A stretch of 44,262 nucleotides of DNA from CAYFUF01 sp964346245 (GTDB taxonomy: Bacteria > Bacillota > Clostridia > Tissierellales > Peptoniphilaceae). Positions 1-8,516 of the stretch are shown in pieces (position 1 is the first letter of the stretch; each line of letters begins with the position of its first letter). The stretch spans positions 1 to 44,262 of the forward strand of contig CAYFUF010000012.1 of assembly GCA_964346245.1 (NCBI GenBank). The letters run 5' to 3'. A program made the translations under genes and the position numbers. The notes beneath the pieces were generated by a model. That model searched no databases, was not told the DNA's origin, and worked only from the letters and a program-made list of their open reading frames with translations.

Positions 1-2
1 CG

Positions 3-53
3 GAATCCGCAGGAGCGAAGCTCCGAGGACCTAGCGAGTCGGTGGTTTTTGAG
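3..53 (+). repeat. Left copy of 51-bp terminal inverted repeat
   Basis: These 51 bases are the exact reverse complement of the last 51 bases of the window (44212-44262). The unit contains a small hairpin (GGAGC-GAA-GCTCC) and ends in GGTGGTTTTTGAG. A degraded second copy follows directly at about 58-93. Both window-end copies lie just beyond the 3' end of the outermost gene and have the same orientation relative to transcription and to replication from oriC. This looks like a dispersed intergenic repeat at which the assembly broke; the copy number elsewhere cannot be seen here. Confidence 0.85.
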
Positions 54-57
54 CCCC

Positions 58-93
58 CCGAGGACCTAGCAAGTCAATGGTTTTGAGCGCCTC
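58..93 (+). repeat. Degenerate second copy of the end repeat
   Basis: The stretch beginning CGAGGACCTAGCAAGTC and ending GGTTTTGAG repeats the second half of the 3-53 element in the same orientation with a few substitutions. The element therefore occurs as a tandem pair at the left end, as expected for a family of repeats rather than a single palindrome. Confidence 0.6.
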
Positions 94-148
94 AAGTACG
101 CGGTTTCTATAGATGGAAGCGTTCATCAAATCTGTAAACTATCCAAAT

Positions 149-205
149 TAAAAAAAGGGGCTGATGTCGAACAATTTTCTTGTTCTGACACAGCCCCTTT
201 ATTTT
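149..205 (-). terminator. Rho-independent terminator of the flavocytochrome-like reductase gene
   Basis: A long inverted repeat (GGGGCTG at 157-163 pairing with CAGCCCC at 191-197, extended by GAACAA/TTGTTC inside) is followed on the minus strand by a run of seven T. It lies 23 bases after the stop codon of the reductase gene at 228. The loop-side sequence TGTGTCAG also occurs in the terminator at 38523. Confidence 0.9.
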
Positions 206-227
206 TTTATTCTGGAAGATCGATTGC

Positions 228-2072
228 TTATTTCTCATATGCTGCTGCGCTTGCACCAGCGATGCGGCCAAAGGTAACGATGTCTGTTACAGCGTTTCCG
301 CCTAGACGGTTACCACCGTGTACGCCACCAGTAACTTCGCCTGCGGCGAAGACGCCTGGGATTGGGTTGCCTTCAATATCAAGAACTTCTGCGTTCTCGT
401 TGATCTTTACACCACCCATGGTGTGGTGGATTCCAGGACCTACAGGACCGACATAGTATGGGCCTTCTGCGAGGTCGGATTGCATCTTATCTAGGTTTTG
501 ACGGTTGAAGTCTGGATCGCTTCCGTCAGCCATGTATTGTGCCCAAGTTGCAAATGTTTCTTCTACTGCTTGTGGCTCAGCACCGATGAATTCGGCGACG
601 CCTGCTGCATCGTCAAACTTCATGAGTAGGCCTCTGTCGACATAGCCTTGAATAACGTTCGATTCATCGAACATCACTTGGTCAACAACCAACCAAGCGG
701 TTTGGTCAGTCTCTTCGTTGATAGCTGCGGATACGGCATCACGAGTGCCCATTTCATCGAAGAAGCGGACGCCTTCCTTGTTGAGCAGGATAGCACCGTC
801 TCCACGTAGGGACTCGGAAACTAGGGAACCGTCAGCTTGAACAACGGTTGGGTGAGTTTGAACTTGATCCATATCGACAAAATCTGCACCGATGGCTTCG
901 AGGAAGACGATGGCATCGCCCTCGATGGTTGGTGCGTTGGTCGAGATGTAACCTTGTAGGTCTGGACGGTACTTCGTAATCATCTCGTCACTTCCACCGA
1001 AACCGCCGCTGGCAACAACTACGGCTGGCGCATTGACGGTCAATTCGCCATCTTCAGTATCTGCTTTTACGCCACCAGCTACGCCCCCATCAGCCATCAT
1101 GATTTCCTTGACTCTTGCATTGTAGATGATGGTGATGTTGTCCATCTCATCAGCCTTAGCTAGTAGCTTTTCAACCAGGTAAGGTCCAACGGAGATAATC
1201 TTATCATTCTCATCTACTGGACGGTGTGATCTAGCATTGGTTGCACCACCAGCGAAACCGACGTTAGAGAGGTGGGCGTCGATGGTGTCTAACCAATCGA
1301 TGGAATCATTGGAATTGTCGACAAGGATGCGAACTAGGGCTGGATCGTTGATGTCGTGTCCACCCTTCATGGTGTCTTCATAGAAGATATCTGCGGTATC
1401 TTCGATACCTTGCTCTTCTTGGTAGTGCGTTTCTGCTGCGTTCATACCACCGGTTGCACGGTTGGTGTTACCACCAGCATTTGGTGCTTTCTCAAGGATG
1501 ATAACGGTCTTGCCTTCTTCAGCTGCTGTGATTGCTGCGGTTAAACCAGCCCCACCAGCACCGATGACAACGACGTCTGCTTCTTGGTCAAGCTCTAGGG
1601 CTTCCTCTTCCTCAACACCTTGTGGTGTTAGGCTAGTTGGGTCAATACCAGCGCTCTCAAGCGCTTGATCAACCGCTTGGAAGAATGCATCAGAGGTCAG
1701 GGTTGCACCAGCAACGCCGTCAATTTGCGTAGATTGTGCAGCGATAACTTTCTCCACTAACTCATCGATAGCTGCACCACCGATGGTGGATGTCTCATCT
1801 GGAGCCTCTGCTTCTATCGCTTTGATCTCTTGGCCATCAAGGCTAACTTTTACGGTAACATCGCCGCCGTAACCTTTAGCGGACCCTTCGTATGTACCAT
1901 CTTCACTGGACTCTTCTTCAGGGGCGACCGATTCTTCTTCAGTCGTCTCGGTGGTCTCTTCTGTGGTTTCCTCTACCGACTCACTTGTCTCTCCATTACC
2001 GCAAGCGGCTAGGGCAAAGATCATAGCGAGAATCAACAGAAGAAGGGATAAACTCTTCTTTGCTTTAAACAT
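228..2072 (-). CDS. Flavinylated lipoprotein reductase (FMN-binding plus flavocytochrome c/fumarate reductase-type FAD domain)
   Basis: A 614-residue secreted lipoprotein. Residues 1-24 are a signal peptide ending in the lipobox LAAC (C24), followed by an acidic Glu/Thr linker. Residues about 57-140 form an FMN-binding domain with the covalent-FMN motif DGVAGAT (T124). From about 165 a flavocytochrome c/fumarate reductase FAD domain begins with VVVIGAGGAG. Substrate-site motifs of the fumarate reductase family are present: QTHPT, TRD, HHTMGG and GGNRLGGNA. It should act outside the membrane, taking electrons through FMN and FAD to a small acceptor such as fumarate, urocanate or a related enoate; the true substrate cannot be read from sequence. 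There is no haem domain, so electrons probably arrive through flavins. The start is supported by GGAGG seven bases upstream. It lies directly downstream of the nqrBCDEF operon, separated by that operon's terminator. Confidence 0.88.
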   Translation of the reverse strand: MFKAKKSLSLLLLILAMIFALAACGNGETSESVEETTEETTETTEEESVAPEEESSEDGTYEGSAKGYGGDVTVKVSLDGQEIKAIEAEAPDETSTIGGAAIDELVEKVIAAQSTQIDGVAGATLTSDAFFQAVDQALESAGIDPTSLTPQGVEEEEALELDQEADVVVIGAGGAGLTAAITAAEEGKTVIILEKAPNAGGNTNRATGGMNAAETHYQEEQGIEDTADIFYEDTMKGGHDINDPALVRILVDNSNDSIDWLDTIDAHLSNVGFAGGATNARSHRPVDENDKIISVGPYLVEKLLAKADEMDNITIIYNARVKEIMMADGGVAGGVKADTEDGELTVNAPAVVVASGGFGGSDEMITKYRPDLQGYISTNAPTIEGDAIVFLEAIGADFVDMDQVQTHPTVVQADGSLVSESLRGDGAILLNKEGVRFFDEMGTRDAVSAAINEETDQTAWLVVDQVMFDESNVIQGYVDRGLLMKFDDAAGVAEFIGAEPQAVEETFATWAQYMADGSDPDFNRQNLDKMQSDLAEGPYYVGPVGPGIHHTMGGVKINENAEVLDIEGNPIPGVFAAGEVTGGVHGGNRLGGNAVTDIVTFGRIAGASAAAYEK

Positions 2073-2115
2073 AAAATCCTCCGTGTATATAGTTTTACTA
2101 ACGACGTACTTAACT

Positions 2116-2121
2116 ATTATA
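2116..2121 (-). promoter_or_regulatory. Probable -10 element for the reductase gene
   Basis: On the minus strand GGTATAAT lies 44 bases before the ATG at 2072. No clear -35 hexamer is visible at the usual spacing (TTTTCA at best), so this is a weak or activator-dependent promoter call. Confidence 0.45.
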
Positions 2122-2221
2122 CCATAGGATACAAAGCGTGAAAACCACTTGTTTACTTTTTTTCAATCTATTTTCAAATTCTTTGGTGGGATAAACTAGA
2201 TAGTTAAGCCATTATATCCCA

Positions 2222-2264
2222 GAAAGAAGCCCCCTTGCTAAGCGAAGTCGTCAGCAAGGGGGCT
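2222..2264 (-). terminator. Terminator after nqrF
   Basis: A 12-bp perfect stem (AGCCCCCTTGCT at 2228-2239 with its complement at 2253-2264) is followed on the minus strand by CTTCTTTCT. It lies 34 bases after the nqrF stop and separates the nqr operon from the reductase gene at 228-2072. Confidence 0.8.
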
Positions 2265-2297
2265 CAGTTTACTTATCTGTTATTGTATGTTCATGCA

Positions 2298-3422
2298 TTA
2301 GAACTCGTCGAAGTAAATGCGTTCAACAGGAATATTCTTGTCCGTCAGAGAGCTAATCATCGTCTCAATCATCTTGGGGTTACCGCACAGGTAAGCGGAA
2401 TACTGGGTCTTCCCAGAGCCATCCACATACTTGTCGATGGAGTTGTTTACCCGACCTGTGTCGCCCGTCCATTGGTGTTCTTCCGTCGTCCTGGAGAGGA
2501 CCGGCTTAAACTCGAAGTCGTGTAGCTCCTTCTCGAACATCTCCATCTCATCCAGGAGGAAGAGGTCGTCTGGTGTGCGAGCACCAAAGTAGAAGGTTGC
2601 CTTGGTCTGGATATCGTGGTCACGCATGTGATAAAGGATGGACCGAATAGGCGCGAATCCTGTACCTGCGGCGACCAGTAGAATTTCATCCACTTGGTCT
2701 TCGTCGTGGAAGAAGAAGTCGCCGAATGGCCCACTTAAGATGACTTTAGAGCCTTCATCCAAAACGCGGTGAACATAGGTCGAAACGATACCCTTGGTGA
2801 AACCAACCAAGAGCTCCACGTGCTTGTTATCGGTGATGGATGAGGCGATGGAGTAAGCTCTGATCTCTTCCGTGTCGTGGCCATCGTAGTCTTCGCCCTT
2901 CTTATAGGCGGCGGACTTGAGCTGGATGAATTGACCAGGCTTGAAGTCGATCGTCTCCCCTTCAGGTAGCTCGAAGCGGAGCAGGTTAATGCGGTCGGTG
3001 ACCGGTGTCACCTTAACTAGGGTCGTTTCAAATTCTTTTACATTGAAGAGCTCTTCAGGAATCTTGATATGGATGTCTTCCTTAACCTTAACCTGGCAGG
3101 ATAGGCGAACATTATCCGCCATCTCTTCCTCGGAAAGCCAAGGCTTCTCGGTTGCAAGGACAGGGCCGCCACCGTCAGTGACTTTACACTTACAGTAGCC
3201 GCAAGTTCCCTTACCACCGCAGGCAGAAGGAATGAAGATCTTCTCGTTGCTCAGGGTTTTCAAGAGGGTGGAACCGCCGGTGACGGTCCTTGCTTCCCCC
3301 TCGTTAATAATCAGTTGTACTTCACCATAGTCGTTCAGGTACCTATCAGCAATCGTCAGAATAACGGCGAAAATTAAGGAGATGACAGCAACGACCAGTG
3401 TGGTAGTTAATACAGTTTGCAC
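2298..3422 (-). CDS. nqrF: Na+-translocating NADH:quinone reductase-type subunit F (NADH dehydrogenase module)
   Basis: A 374-residue NADH-oxidising subunit. Residues 1-25 form one N-terminal membrane helix. A plant-type ferredoxin domain follows with the [2Fe-2S] ligands C68, C74, C77 and C109 in the expected spacing. Then comes a ferredoxin-NADP reductase-like module with the FAD motif RAYSIASS and a C-terminal NAD-binding part ending in the aromatic-rich tail YFDEF. In known Nqr this subunit takes hydride from NADH and passes electrons into the membrane part. The start codon is GTG, preceded by AAGGAGG. It is the last gene of nqrBCDEF, 10 bases after nqrE. Presence of this subunit, instead of RnfB/RnfC, identifies the complex as Nqr-type rather than Rnf. 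Confidence 0.93.
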   Translation of the reverse strand: MQTVLTTTLVVAVISLIFAVILTIADRYLNDYGEVQLIINEGEARTVTGGSTLLKTLSNEKIFIPSACGGKGTCGYCKCKVTDGGGPVLATEKPWLSEEEMADNVRLSCQVKVKEDIHIKIPEELFNVKEFETTLVKVTPVTDRINLLRFELPEGETIDFKPGQFIQLKSAAYKKGEDYDGHDTEEIRAYSIASSITDNKHVELLVGFTKGIVSTYVHRVLDEGSKVILSGPFGDFFFHDEDQVDEILLVAAGTGFAPIRSILYHMRDHDIQTKATFYFGARTPDDLFLLDEMEMFEKELHDFEFKPVLSRTTEEHQWTGDTGRVNNSIDKYVDGSGKTQYSAYLCGNPKMIETMISSLTDKNIPVERIYFDEF

Positions 3423-3432
3423 CTTCGCCTCC

Positions 3433-4017
3433 TTATGAGATGGAAATAATGCCAGAGAAGCCGATGAAGGCCATGGCCATGATTCCCGTAGTAATCAATG
3501 TTATTGGAGCACCTTGCAGGCCTTTGGGCAGCAAGGACTCGTTGAGTCTGTTGCGGATACCTGCCATGGTGGCAATCGCGAGCGCCCAACCTAAGCCAGA
3601 GCCTATTCCAAAGAAGAGGGACTGCATGAAGTTGTAATCTCTGGTGACCATGAAAAGAGATACACCGAGGATGGCACAGTTAACGGTGATCAGAGGCAGG
3701 AAGATACCCAAGGCGTAATAGAGGTTGGGTACGTAGCGCTCTAAAATCATCTCGAGAACCTGTACGAAAGCCGCAATGACAATGATAAAAATCAAAAAGC
3801 GTAAGTACTCAATACCAAAGTAAATCAAGACTTGGTAAATGAAGTAGTTGAGAACCGTCGTTACCGATAAGACGAACGTAACGGCAATACCTAGGCCTGC
3901 AGCGGTCTCTACCTCCTTAGAGACGGAGATAAAGGAACACATGCCCAGGAAGTTGCTGAAGATCATGTTACTGGTAAAAATCGAAGCAAAGAAAATAACT
4001 AAAGGATGTATTTCCAT
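3433..4017 (-). CDS. nqrE: Nqr/Rnf membrane subunit E (RnfA family)
   Basis: A 194-residue integral membrane protein with about six helices, typical of NqrE/RnfA. C27 (GMCSF) and C114 (VNCAILG) match the conserved cysteines of the inverted-topology subunit pair that hold an intramembrane iron-sulfur centre in characterised complexes. Its ATG overlaps the nqrD stop (TAATG), which suggests translational coupling. Length is normal for the family. With NqrD it should form the intramembrane electron relay between NqrF and the FMN carried by NqrC/NqrB. Confidence 0.93.
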   Translation of the reverse strand: MEIHPLVIFFASIFTSNMIFSNFLGMCSFISVSKEVETAAGLGIAVTFVLSVTTVLNYFIYQVLIYFGIEYLRFLIFIIVIAAFVQVLEMILERYVPNLYYALGIFLPLITVNCAILGVSLFMVTRDYNFMQSLFFGIGSGLGWALAIATMAGIRNRLNESLLPKGLQGAPITLITTGIMAMAFIGFSGIISIS

Positions 4018-4637
4018 TATTTAGCCTCCTTCTTTTCTTCTTCGTCATTCTTGTGAATGAGGTTGTAGGCAATCCACATGATAATAGGCAGGATGAAGAA
4101 CGCTCCTGGTGGCATGACCATCAGGGTCCATGGGGTGAAGCCTTCCGGCATGATATGCATACCGAAGATCGACCCAAAGCCAAGAATCTCTCTGGGGATG
4201 GCGACCGCTAAAAGAACCAATGTGTAGCCGATACCTGCTGCCACACCATCGATAAAGGAGGCAAATGGCTTGTTGGACATGGCGAAAGCTTCCGCGCGGC
4301 CCATGATGATACAGTTGGTAATGATCAGACCAACGTAGGGTCCAAGGGTCCGGCTCATCTCGGGCATGTAGGCCCTTAAGAAGATATCTACGATGATAAC
4401 GTAGAAGGAAATGATGAATACTTGGACCACCATGCGGAGGTGGTTAGGCATGATATCCTTCAATAAGGAAATCGTGAAGGAAGACAGGCCGGTAACAAAA
4501 GCAAGGGCAATGCCCATAATCAGGGAGTTCATTGCCAAGTTGGTAACAGCTAGGGCGGAACAAATACCGATAATCTGCACCAAAACCGGGTTGTCTGTCG
4601 TTATCTGCTCCTTAAATATCTTTGCATACTTTCCCAT
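4017..4637 (-). CDS. nqrD: Nqr/Rnf membrane subunit D (RnfE family)
   Basis: A 206-residue polytopic membrane protein homologous to NqrD/RnfE, pseudo-symmetric to NqrE. C26 (GICSAL) and C109 (TNCIIMGRAEAF) correspond to the conserved iron-sulfur cysteines, so the relay looks intact. The C-terminus is a short charged cytoplasmic tail rich in Glu and Lys. Start and stop overlap the neighbouring nqr genes by one base (TAATG on both sides), consistent with a tightly coupled operon. Normal length; no sign of decay. Confidence 0.93.
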   Translation of the reverse strand: MGKYAKIFKEQITTDNPVLVQIIGICSALAVTNLAMNSLIMGIALAFVTGLSSFTISLLKDIMPNHLRMVVQVFIISFYVIIVDIFLRAYMPEMSRTLGPYVGLIITNCIIMGRAEAFAMSNKPFASFIDGVAAGIGYTLVLLAVAIPREILGFGSIFGMHIMPEGFTPWTLMVMPPGAFFILPIIMWIAYNLIHKNDEEEKKEAK

Positions 4638-5251
4638 TATTGCCCTCCTTTCATGGAATCAATGAAGGCACCCAAGTCCTCGTTGACCATGTTTTCTACA
4701 TACATGGAGGTTTGGGTCGCACCTGAAATAGCATCGATATTTCCACCTGGTGCGGGACGGGCAACAATAAGCGCATCGCCCTGAGGGCTGGAAATGTCAA
4801 TTCCCCTGAACTGAGACTTGTAGGGCTGCTCACCAATACGGCCACCGAGACCTGGAGTCTCCGATTGGGTAATGAACTCGATACCTGTCGTGGTGGTTAA
4901 ATCTTCCGTTACCCCCACGTAACCATCGATGGAACCCCAGAGGCCTGGACCGGCAAAAGGAACGGCATAGGCAACGGTCTGACCGTTTTCCACGTGCTTG
5001 AAGAGGCTTTTTCCCTCGTAGTCTTCCTCTTCCACCTTCTCTTCGAAGATGCGGTTAATCTCTTCTGGATCATCCGAGGGCACATCGATATCGAAGACAT
5101 AGAGGATTTTCGATTGAAGTTCGACTTCCTGATTCATCGCAACCACAGGCTTCGTCTGCTCATTGAGAAAAGCGAGCGCAAAGGTAAGGATTGCCGATAG
5201 AACAATCATGAAGATTGCTGGATAAAGGAAGGATTGTTTTTTCTTTTCCAT
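4637..5251 (-). CDS. nqrC: Nqr subunit C, covalent FMN carrier
   Basis: A 204-residue protein with one N-terminal membrane anchor (about 10-30) and an extracytosolic FMN-binding domain. The covalent flavinylation motif DAISGATQTS is at about 173-182 (expected FMN residue T179). It is shorter than Gram-negative NqrC and closer in size to RnfG. In the characterised complex this FMN faces the outside and hands electrons on. Without NqrA in this operon, it is the most likely exit point towards the flavinylated lipoproteins encoded on both sides. A flavin transferase (ApbE) would be required and is not encoded in this window. Confidence 0.92.
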   Translation of the reverse strand: MEKKKQSFLYPAIFMIVLSAILTFALAFLNEQTKPVVAMNQEVELQSKILYVFDIDVPSDDPEEINRIFEEKVEEEDYEGKSLFKHVENGQTVAYAVPFAGPGLWGSIDGYVGVTEDLTTTTGIEFITQSETPGLGGRIGEQPYKSQFRGIDISSPQGDALIVARPAPGGNIDAISGATQTSMYVENMVNEDLGAFIDSMKGGQ

Positions 5252-6234
5252 TATTCCACCGCCACTTCTTTTTTCTTCTGCTTAGCGCGATTGACCACGT
5301 AGTCCATGATTGGTGTGAAGACATTACCCAAGAGGATGGCAAACATCATACCACCAGAGAAGAGGGCAAAGCCTCGGATGACGACTACGCAGACGCCAAT
5401 CAGTATGCCGTAGACCCACTTAGCGGGCGATGTCTTCGGCGCAGAAATCGGATCGGTTGCCATAAAGACAGCACCAAAGAGGAAACCACCCATCAACAGG
5501 CCGGTTAACGGATCGGGAACATTCGCTTGTCCCATGACGTTAAAGACAAGGCTCATGCCGACAAAACCAACAAGCTGTGCGGCCATAACTTCCCAAGAAG
5601 CCACCTTCTTGACAAGAAGGTAGATTGCAGCCAGAACGATAAGGAACTTGTACGCCTCACCGATTGACCCTGGGACTTGACCCAAGAATAATTCCAAATG
5701 ATCAACGATGGTACCGGACTCTCTGAAGGCCATCATCGGAGTCGCACCCGTCGTCCCATCAATCAGTGGAGTAATCCACTTGTTGAGGCCGCCGATGCCA
5801 CTGACGAAATTCTCGCTATTGGCGATGACGTTCCAGTTAATCGTTAAGGGTTGGGGGAAGTTTATGTAGATAAACGTCCTTCCCACGAGCGCAGGATTGA
5901 AGATGTTTCTTGCGAATCCACCATAGACCGCTTTACCGAAGAAGACACCAAAGGCAATACCTATTCCCGAAATCCAGAAAGGTAAAGCTGGTGGTAAAGT
6001 CAGTGTATAAAGGACTGCAGATACGATAACAGCTTCTGATACTTTTTTCCTTTTGTACATCTTTGTCTCACAGAGGTATTCAACCACTACCGCAATCAGA
6101 ATATTGAATAGCGTCAATACCAGAGCTCTCCACCCATAGGAGTAAACTCCCATAAATATAATGGGTAGAGTGGCAAGCAAGACTGTGCGCATCATTTTTT
6201 GTTTCATGAATAACTTTGAATAAAATGCAGTCAT
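5251..6234 (-). CDS. nqrB: Nqr/Rnf membrane subunit B (RnfD family), covalent FMN
   Basis: A 327-residue integral membrane protein of the NqrB/RnfD family. The motif LIDGTTGATPM carries the expected flavinylated threonine (T165). It lacks the long N-terminal extension of Gram-negative NqrB, which in those complexes contributes to the NqrA/quinone side. The start chosen is the ATG at 6234, with GGAGG nine bases upstream; an upstream in-frame GTG at 6243 overlaps that Shine-Dalgarno sequence and is less likely. It is the first gene of the operon: immediately upstream there is only a promoter region and then the terminator of another reductase gene, so nqrA is absent here. Confidence 0.92.
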   Translation of the reverse strand: MTAFYSKLFMKQKMMRTVLLATLPIIFMGVYSYGWRALVLTLFNILIAVVVEYLCETKMYKRKKVSEAVIVSAVLYTLTLPPALPFWISGIGIAFGVFFGKAVYGGFARNIFNPALVGRTFIYINFPQPLTINWNVIANSENFVSGIGGLNKWITPLIDGTTGATPMMAFRESGTIVDHLELFLGQVPGSIGEAYKFLIVLAAIYLLVKKVASWEVMAAQLVGFVGMSLVFNVMGQANVPDPLTGLLMGGFLFGAVFMATDPISAPKTSPAKWVYGILIGVCVVVIRGFALFSGGMMFAILLGNVFTPIMDYVVNRAKQKKKEVAVE

Positions 6235-6256
6235 AAAATGCACCTCCCTGTTGGAT

Positions 6257-6262
6257 ATTATA
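6257..6262 (-). promoter_or_regulatory. Probable -10 element of the nqrBCDEF operon
   Basis: TATAAT on the minus strand lies 22 bases before the nqrB ATG, with a predicted start of transcription near 6250 and therefore a very short leader. No convincing -35 box is found 16-18 bases upstream, so an activator or extended region may be needed. Confidence 0.5.
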
Positions 6263-6360
6263 ACAGACCAACGCGGGCATTGGGGAATTTGTAATCGTTA
6301 TCTTTATATTAAGTCTAAATCTTCTCCCCTTGCTCAACAACTAGCGCCGAGGGGGCGGCA

Positions 6361-6414
6361 ACAAAAGATGGCCCTTTTCATCTTCTCCCGAAGGGTCTGA
6401 TGAAAAGGGCCGTC
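6361..6414 (-). terminator. Terminator after the gap-truncated reductase gene
   Basis: A 16-bp inverted repeat (GATGGCCCTTTTCATC at 6367-6382 with its near-complement at 6399-6414, one wobble) encloses a small inner hairpin (CCC-GAA-GGG). It is followed on the minus strand by TCTTTTGT. It lies 17 bases after the stop codon of the upstream reductase and insulates the nqr operon. Confidence 0.82.
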
Positions 6415-6431
6415 TCAGTTGACACTAAATC

Positions 6432-8332
6432 TTATTTTTCGTTTTCAGTTGCAGCGATTTCGCCTGCTAGTTTACCGAATACAACGGTATCTACAACGGC
6501 GTTACCACCAAGTCTGTTGGCACCGTGTACGCCACCAACAACCTCTCCACCAGCGTATAAGCCAGGGATTGGTTCTCCACTTTCATCGAGTACTCTTGTT
6601 TTCGTATCGATGGTAATACCACCCATGGTGTGGTGGATACAAGCTTGTCTTGGTGTTGCAACCCAAGGGCCGTTCTCCAGAGTAGTCGAGAACAAGCTAC
6701 GACCGTACTCATCTTCAGCACCTTCAACAGCAGCGTTGAATTCATCAACGGTTGCTTGTAGTGTTGCTGGGTCAGCACCGATTTGCTCCGCGATCTCTTC
6801 TAAGCTATCTGCTTGAAGGACGAAGCCGTTATCTAATAGGTAGTCGAAAGTGAAACCATCAGCTGAACGCCAGTTTGGATCAGTGATGTCCACGTATCCT
6901 TCGCCATCACCAGACTCTAGGTAGTAGAAGAATTGATCTGGTTGTTGGAGTACAGCTAGACAGATTTCATCACGACGGCCATCTTCACGTACGAAGCGTT
7001 CACCATCTTTGTTGATGAAGATAACTTGGTCAGTACCATTAACGTTACGTGGAGGATACTTGGTCAATTGGCCATCCTTCAAGTTTCCTAAGTATAGGAG
7101 TTGAAGTTGGTCCATATCGGTTAGGGAAGCGGTTGGCTCTAACTCAGTAACCATAGTGATACCATCACCACGAGTTGCTGAACGGTTAGTGGTTGGAACG
7201 CCACTCAAATCATCCCACTTGCCGGATGTGTTGAATTCTTGAACCATCTCATTGTTGGCACCAAATCCACCAGTCGTAATGATAACCGCTTGGTTAGCAT
7301 TGACGGTGTACTCGTTGTCATGTTTGTCAACGACTTTTACGCCAACGACTCTGCCCGTATCATCTTGGATGAGTTCGGTAGCAGTCGTTTCAACGACGAT
7401 TTCAATGTCGCTAGAGTCAGCGATGGTATCGACATAAGTAGAGATGAAGCCTGTACCCATTGGCATAGTAGAGGTATGGGTTCTTTGCCATAAACTACCA
7501 GCACCTTGAGCAATCTCATCATCAAAGTTCATGCCTAGCTCTTCAATCCAGTCAAGACCAGCTTTTGAGTTATAAGTAAGGACTTTAACGAGGTCTAAGT
7601 TACCTACCTTATCACCATTGATCCATGTTTGAAGCGCATACCACTCTTGTGAATCAAAGAGGTCTGTTCTGCCTTCTTCTTTGTATTGATCCCATTGAGC
7701 TTGAACTTCTGCTTGTAACTCAGCATGAGCATCATCGACAGGTTCTTCAGCAAGAGCTGACTCGATTGTATTCTTTACTTCTTCGGTCATCGTAACCTTG
7801 CTTTGTAGCTCTTCGTTTGGTGCGTTATAGATAGCACCGCAAACCAAAGTGTTACCACCAACAGAACCGTTCTTCTCAATGATGATTACGGAAGAACCTT
7901 GTTGTTGTGCAGCGATCGCAGCAGCTAAACCAGTTCCGCCACCACCGACAACAACGATGTCTGCGGTTTTGTCTTCTGGTTGTTCTACAGTAATTTCAGA
8001 AGCTGCTAGTGAATCAGGGTCAATACCAGCTTCGGTCAAACAATCTTTAACTGCTGATTTGATTGAAGCAGAGGTAATGGTTGCACCCGTTACGTTATCT
8101 AATTCAATGCTTTGGTATTCAACGATCAGTTCAGGATAGAGTTGAACAGGTGTCTTTCCACCAAGTTCAAGGATGTCGCCAGCTTCAGTGAGCAGTGGAC
8201 CGCCAATACCAGGTGTCTCCGACTCATTCAAGATCTCGACGCTTGCAATCTTTCCATCTGCAATTTCAACTTGAACTTCGATATCGTCATTCATACCAGG
8301 TTTCGTTGCCGTATAAGTACCATCAGTAACTT
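6432..8332 (-). CDS. Flavinylated extracytosolic reductase, 5' end lost in assembly gap
   Basis: A paralogue of the 228-2072 protein, open at its N-terminus into the N run. The visible part begins VTDGTYTATKPGM and contains an FMN-binding domain with DNVTGATITS. The FAD domain starts with DIVVVGGGGTGLA and ends with HHTMGG and GANRLGGNAV. The internal ATG at 8294 lies inside the FMN domain and is not the real start. The fumarate-site QTHPT of the other paralogue is replaced by QLLYL, while the RRD arginine is kept, so a different acceptor is likely. The FMN domain is longer than in the first paralogue (an ETPGIGG stretch like that of NqrC). A signal peptide is expected but hidden by the gap. 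Confidence 0.85.
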
Positions 8333-8432
8333 NNNNNNNNNNNNNNNNNNNNNNNNNNNNNNNNNNNNNNNNNNNNNNNNNNNNNNNNNNNNNNNNNNNN
8401 NNNNNNNNNNNNNNNNNNNNNNNNNNNNNNNN
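8333..8432. other. Assembly gap of 100 N
   Basis: Exactly 100 undetermined bases, the conventional placeholder for a gap of unknown size. It removes the start, signal sequence and promoter of the reductase gene at 6432 and could hide further sequence, including additional flavoprotein paralogues. Confidence 0.99.
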
Positions 8433-8470
8433 AAAAAACCACCGCTTTACTCCATAGCAAAACGGTGGTT
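8433..8470 (-). terminator. Terminator of the oxaloacetate decarboxylase alpha gene
   Basis: An 8-bp GC-rich stem (AACCACCG with CGGTGGTT) is followed on the minus strand by at least six T before the N gap. It lies 46 bases after the stop of the gene at 8517. Confidence 0.85.
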
Positions 8471-8516
8471 AACGTCACTTTTTTTACTTTTCTAATTTTT
8501 TACGCTTTCCCAAATC

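Noticed and set aside
1..100. End repeat resembling the tail hairpin of a tracrRNA (GCGAGTCGGTGGTTTTT)
   Set aside because: No CRISPR array, anti-repeat or cas gene is present, and the element is repeated at both window ends, so the resemblance is superficial.
2298..6234. Assignment of the complex as Rnf
   Set aside because: RnfB and RnfC are absent, and the NADH module is the NqrF type with a [2Fe-2S] ferredoxin domain and FAD-binding reductase.
6294..8294. Start of the second reductase at the ATG at 8294
   Set aside because: The frame is open upstream into the gap, and the residues before it (DGTYTATKPG) belong to the FMN-binding domain.
8112..8495. Plus-strand reading frame across the N gap
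   Set aside because: It is open only because N bases were translated as unknown residues; it is antisense to the reductase gene.
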